From Bacteroidota bacterium (lineage in GTDB: Bacteria > Bacteroidota > Bacteroidia > Bacteroidales > VadinHA17), in the NCBI GenBank assembly GCA_012838685.1, contig DUOU01000244.1, positions 1-5,315 on the forward strand: a stretch of 5,315 nt of DNA. The letters run 5' to 3'. Position 1 is the first letter of the stretch, and the number at the start of each line of letters is the position of its first letter. Below, one piece after another: positions 4,746 to 5,315 of the stretch. A model generated the notes under the pieces. It had not been told where the DNA came from and searched no databases. It saw only the letters and a program-made list of their open reading frames with translations. Position numbers and translations under genes: made by a program.

Positions 4746-5315
4746 AAGAAAAACGATATTAAAAGACAAATTATATGACATTGAAGTTCACGACAATCTT
4801 CCTTCATGGGAGGATTTCGCCCACAATAGAGATGTTATATATAAAAACCGGGGAAATTCCCTAACCCGGCGAAAATTGGTCTTGATCGCCAGATATGCGG
4901 CGGTATTTCTCCTTCTTTCCGGCTTTGCTCTTGGTATCTATAAAATCAATTCCATTAGAAACAATATAACAGTTAACCCGGTAAATCCCAGAAACAAATT
5001 AATTGAAACCATAAAGTTGTCCGATGACTCCGTTCAATCTTTGGGCAACAAACCAGACAATGGTATGGAACAAAACATCGCGGCAAAAGATTCTGAAGAG
5101 TTGAACTCTATCAATAAGGCCCCATCCGATATTTATCCGACGATAAAAGCGGATGTTGGTACCACTGAAGACAAAGCAGAGATATTGCCCTCCCCTGTTA
5201 TCGAAAAAAACAGTTTTCAGGCAAGCGAGACATCCATAATGACATTGACCGGCACGGAAGATAATATCGGCTCCGTTGATATTTATCCTATCGTTCAACC
5301 TGTTTACATTTTCCC
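4729..5315 (+). CDS. Probable membrane-anchored anti-sigma factor, C-terminus beyond the right edge
   Basis: An open frame of 195 codons from ATG 4729 to the window end, overlapping the sigma gene by 17 bases in another frame. The first 49 residues are cytoplasmic-like and charged (MKEKDKRKTILKDKLYDIE), with HDNLPSWEDF (21-30) resembling the short L.SWE.F/ P.GLWE motif at the N-terminus of membrane proteins paired with Bacteroidota ECF factors. Basic RRK (47-49) precedes one membrane helix, about 50-71 (LVLIARYAAVFLLLSGFALG). The rest is a Ser/Asn/Glu/Asp/Lys-rich periplasmic region of low complexity with two DIYP motifs (134-137, 184-187). In such pairs the N-terminal part holds the sigma factor at the membrane and a periplasmic signal releases it; that role is inferred from position and topology, as no classical zinc anti-sigma (HxxxCxxC) motif is present. 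A beta-barrel protein gene often follows in this arrangement. Confidence 0.8.
   Translation, partial: MKEKDKRKTILKDKLYDIEVHDNLPSWEDFAHNRDVIYKNRGNSLTRRKLVLIARYAAVFLLLSGFALGIYKINSIRNNITVNPVNPRNKLIETIKLSDDSVQSLGNKPDNGMEQNIAAKDSEELNSINKAPSDIYPTIKADVGTTEDKAEILPSPVIEKNSFQASETSIMTLTGTEDNIGSVDIYPIVQPVYIF

Noticed and set aside
4999..5298. Minus-strand frame of 99 codons opposite the anti-sigma candidate
   Set aside because: The plus-strand frame overlaps the sigma gene in the usual way and has a clear membrane helix; the antisense frame is cysteine/phenylalanine-rich noise.
1..5315. CRISPR arrays, tRNA or rRNA genes, insertion sequences
   Set aside because: I looked for regularly spaced repeats, tRNA-like cloverleaf ends, transposase motifs and terminal inverted repeats and saw none.

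Overview
The window looks like chromosomal DNA of a Bacteroidota (probably Bacteroidales-like) bacterium. The evidence is an ECF sigma factor of the Bacteroidota type followed by a single-pass membrane protein, four exported lipoproteins with acidic residues after the lipobox cysteine, small outer-membrane-barrel-like proteins ending in ...GYRF, and almost no Shine-Dalgarno sequences. Assignment below phylum level is inference.

Left half (1-2314, minus strand): a compact gene string read right to left. It holds barrel A (2314-1691), lipoprotein A (1589-759), barrel B (762-130) and lipoprotein B (133 to beyond the left edge). The two barrels are clear paralogues and so are the N-termini of the two lipoproteins, so this is a tandem duplication of a two-gene barrel + lipoprotein module. 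Genes within the string join through 4-base ATGA overlaps, except at barrel A/lipoprotein A, where a gap of about 100 bases holds an out-of-place AAGGAGG and a possible decayed lipoprotein relic. The function of the module is not recognised; an envelope complex of an outer-membrane barrel with a partner lipoprotein is the simplest inference.

Middle (2315-2549): an AT-rich divergent intergenic region with weak candidate Bacteroidota promoters (-33 TTG, -7 TAnnTTTG) facing both ways.

Right half (2550-5315, plus strand): two overlapping lipoprotein genes (2550-3329, 3326-4066) of uncharacterised type, which share a C-terminal motif. After 130 bases comes an ECF sigma factor (4197-4745), overlapped by 17 bases by the start of a probable membrane-anchored anti-sigma factor (4729 to beyond the right edge). 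The right half is more AT-rich at its start than the left half. The sigma/anti-sigma pair may govern envelope genes nearby or downstream, but nothing in the window proves which.
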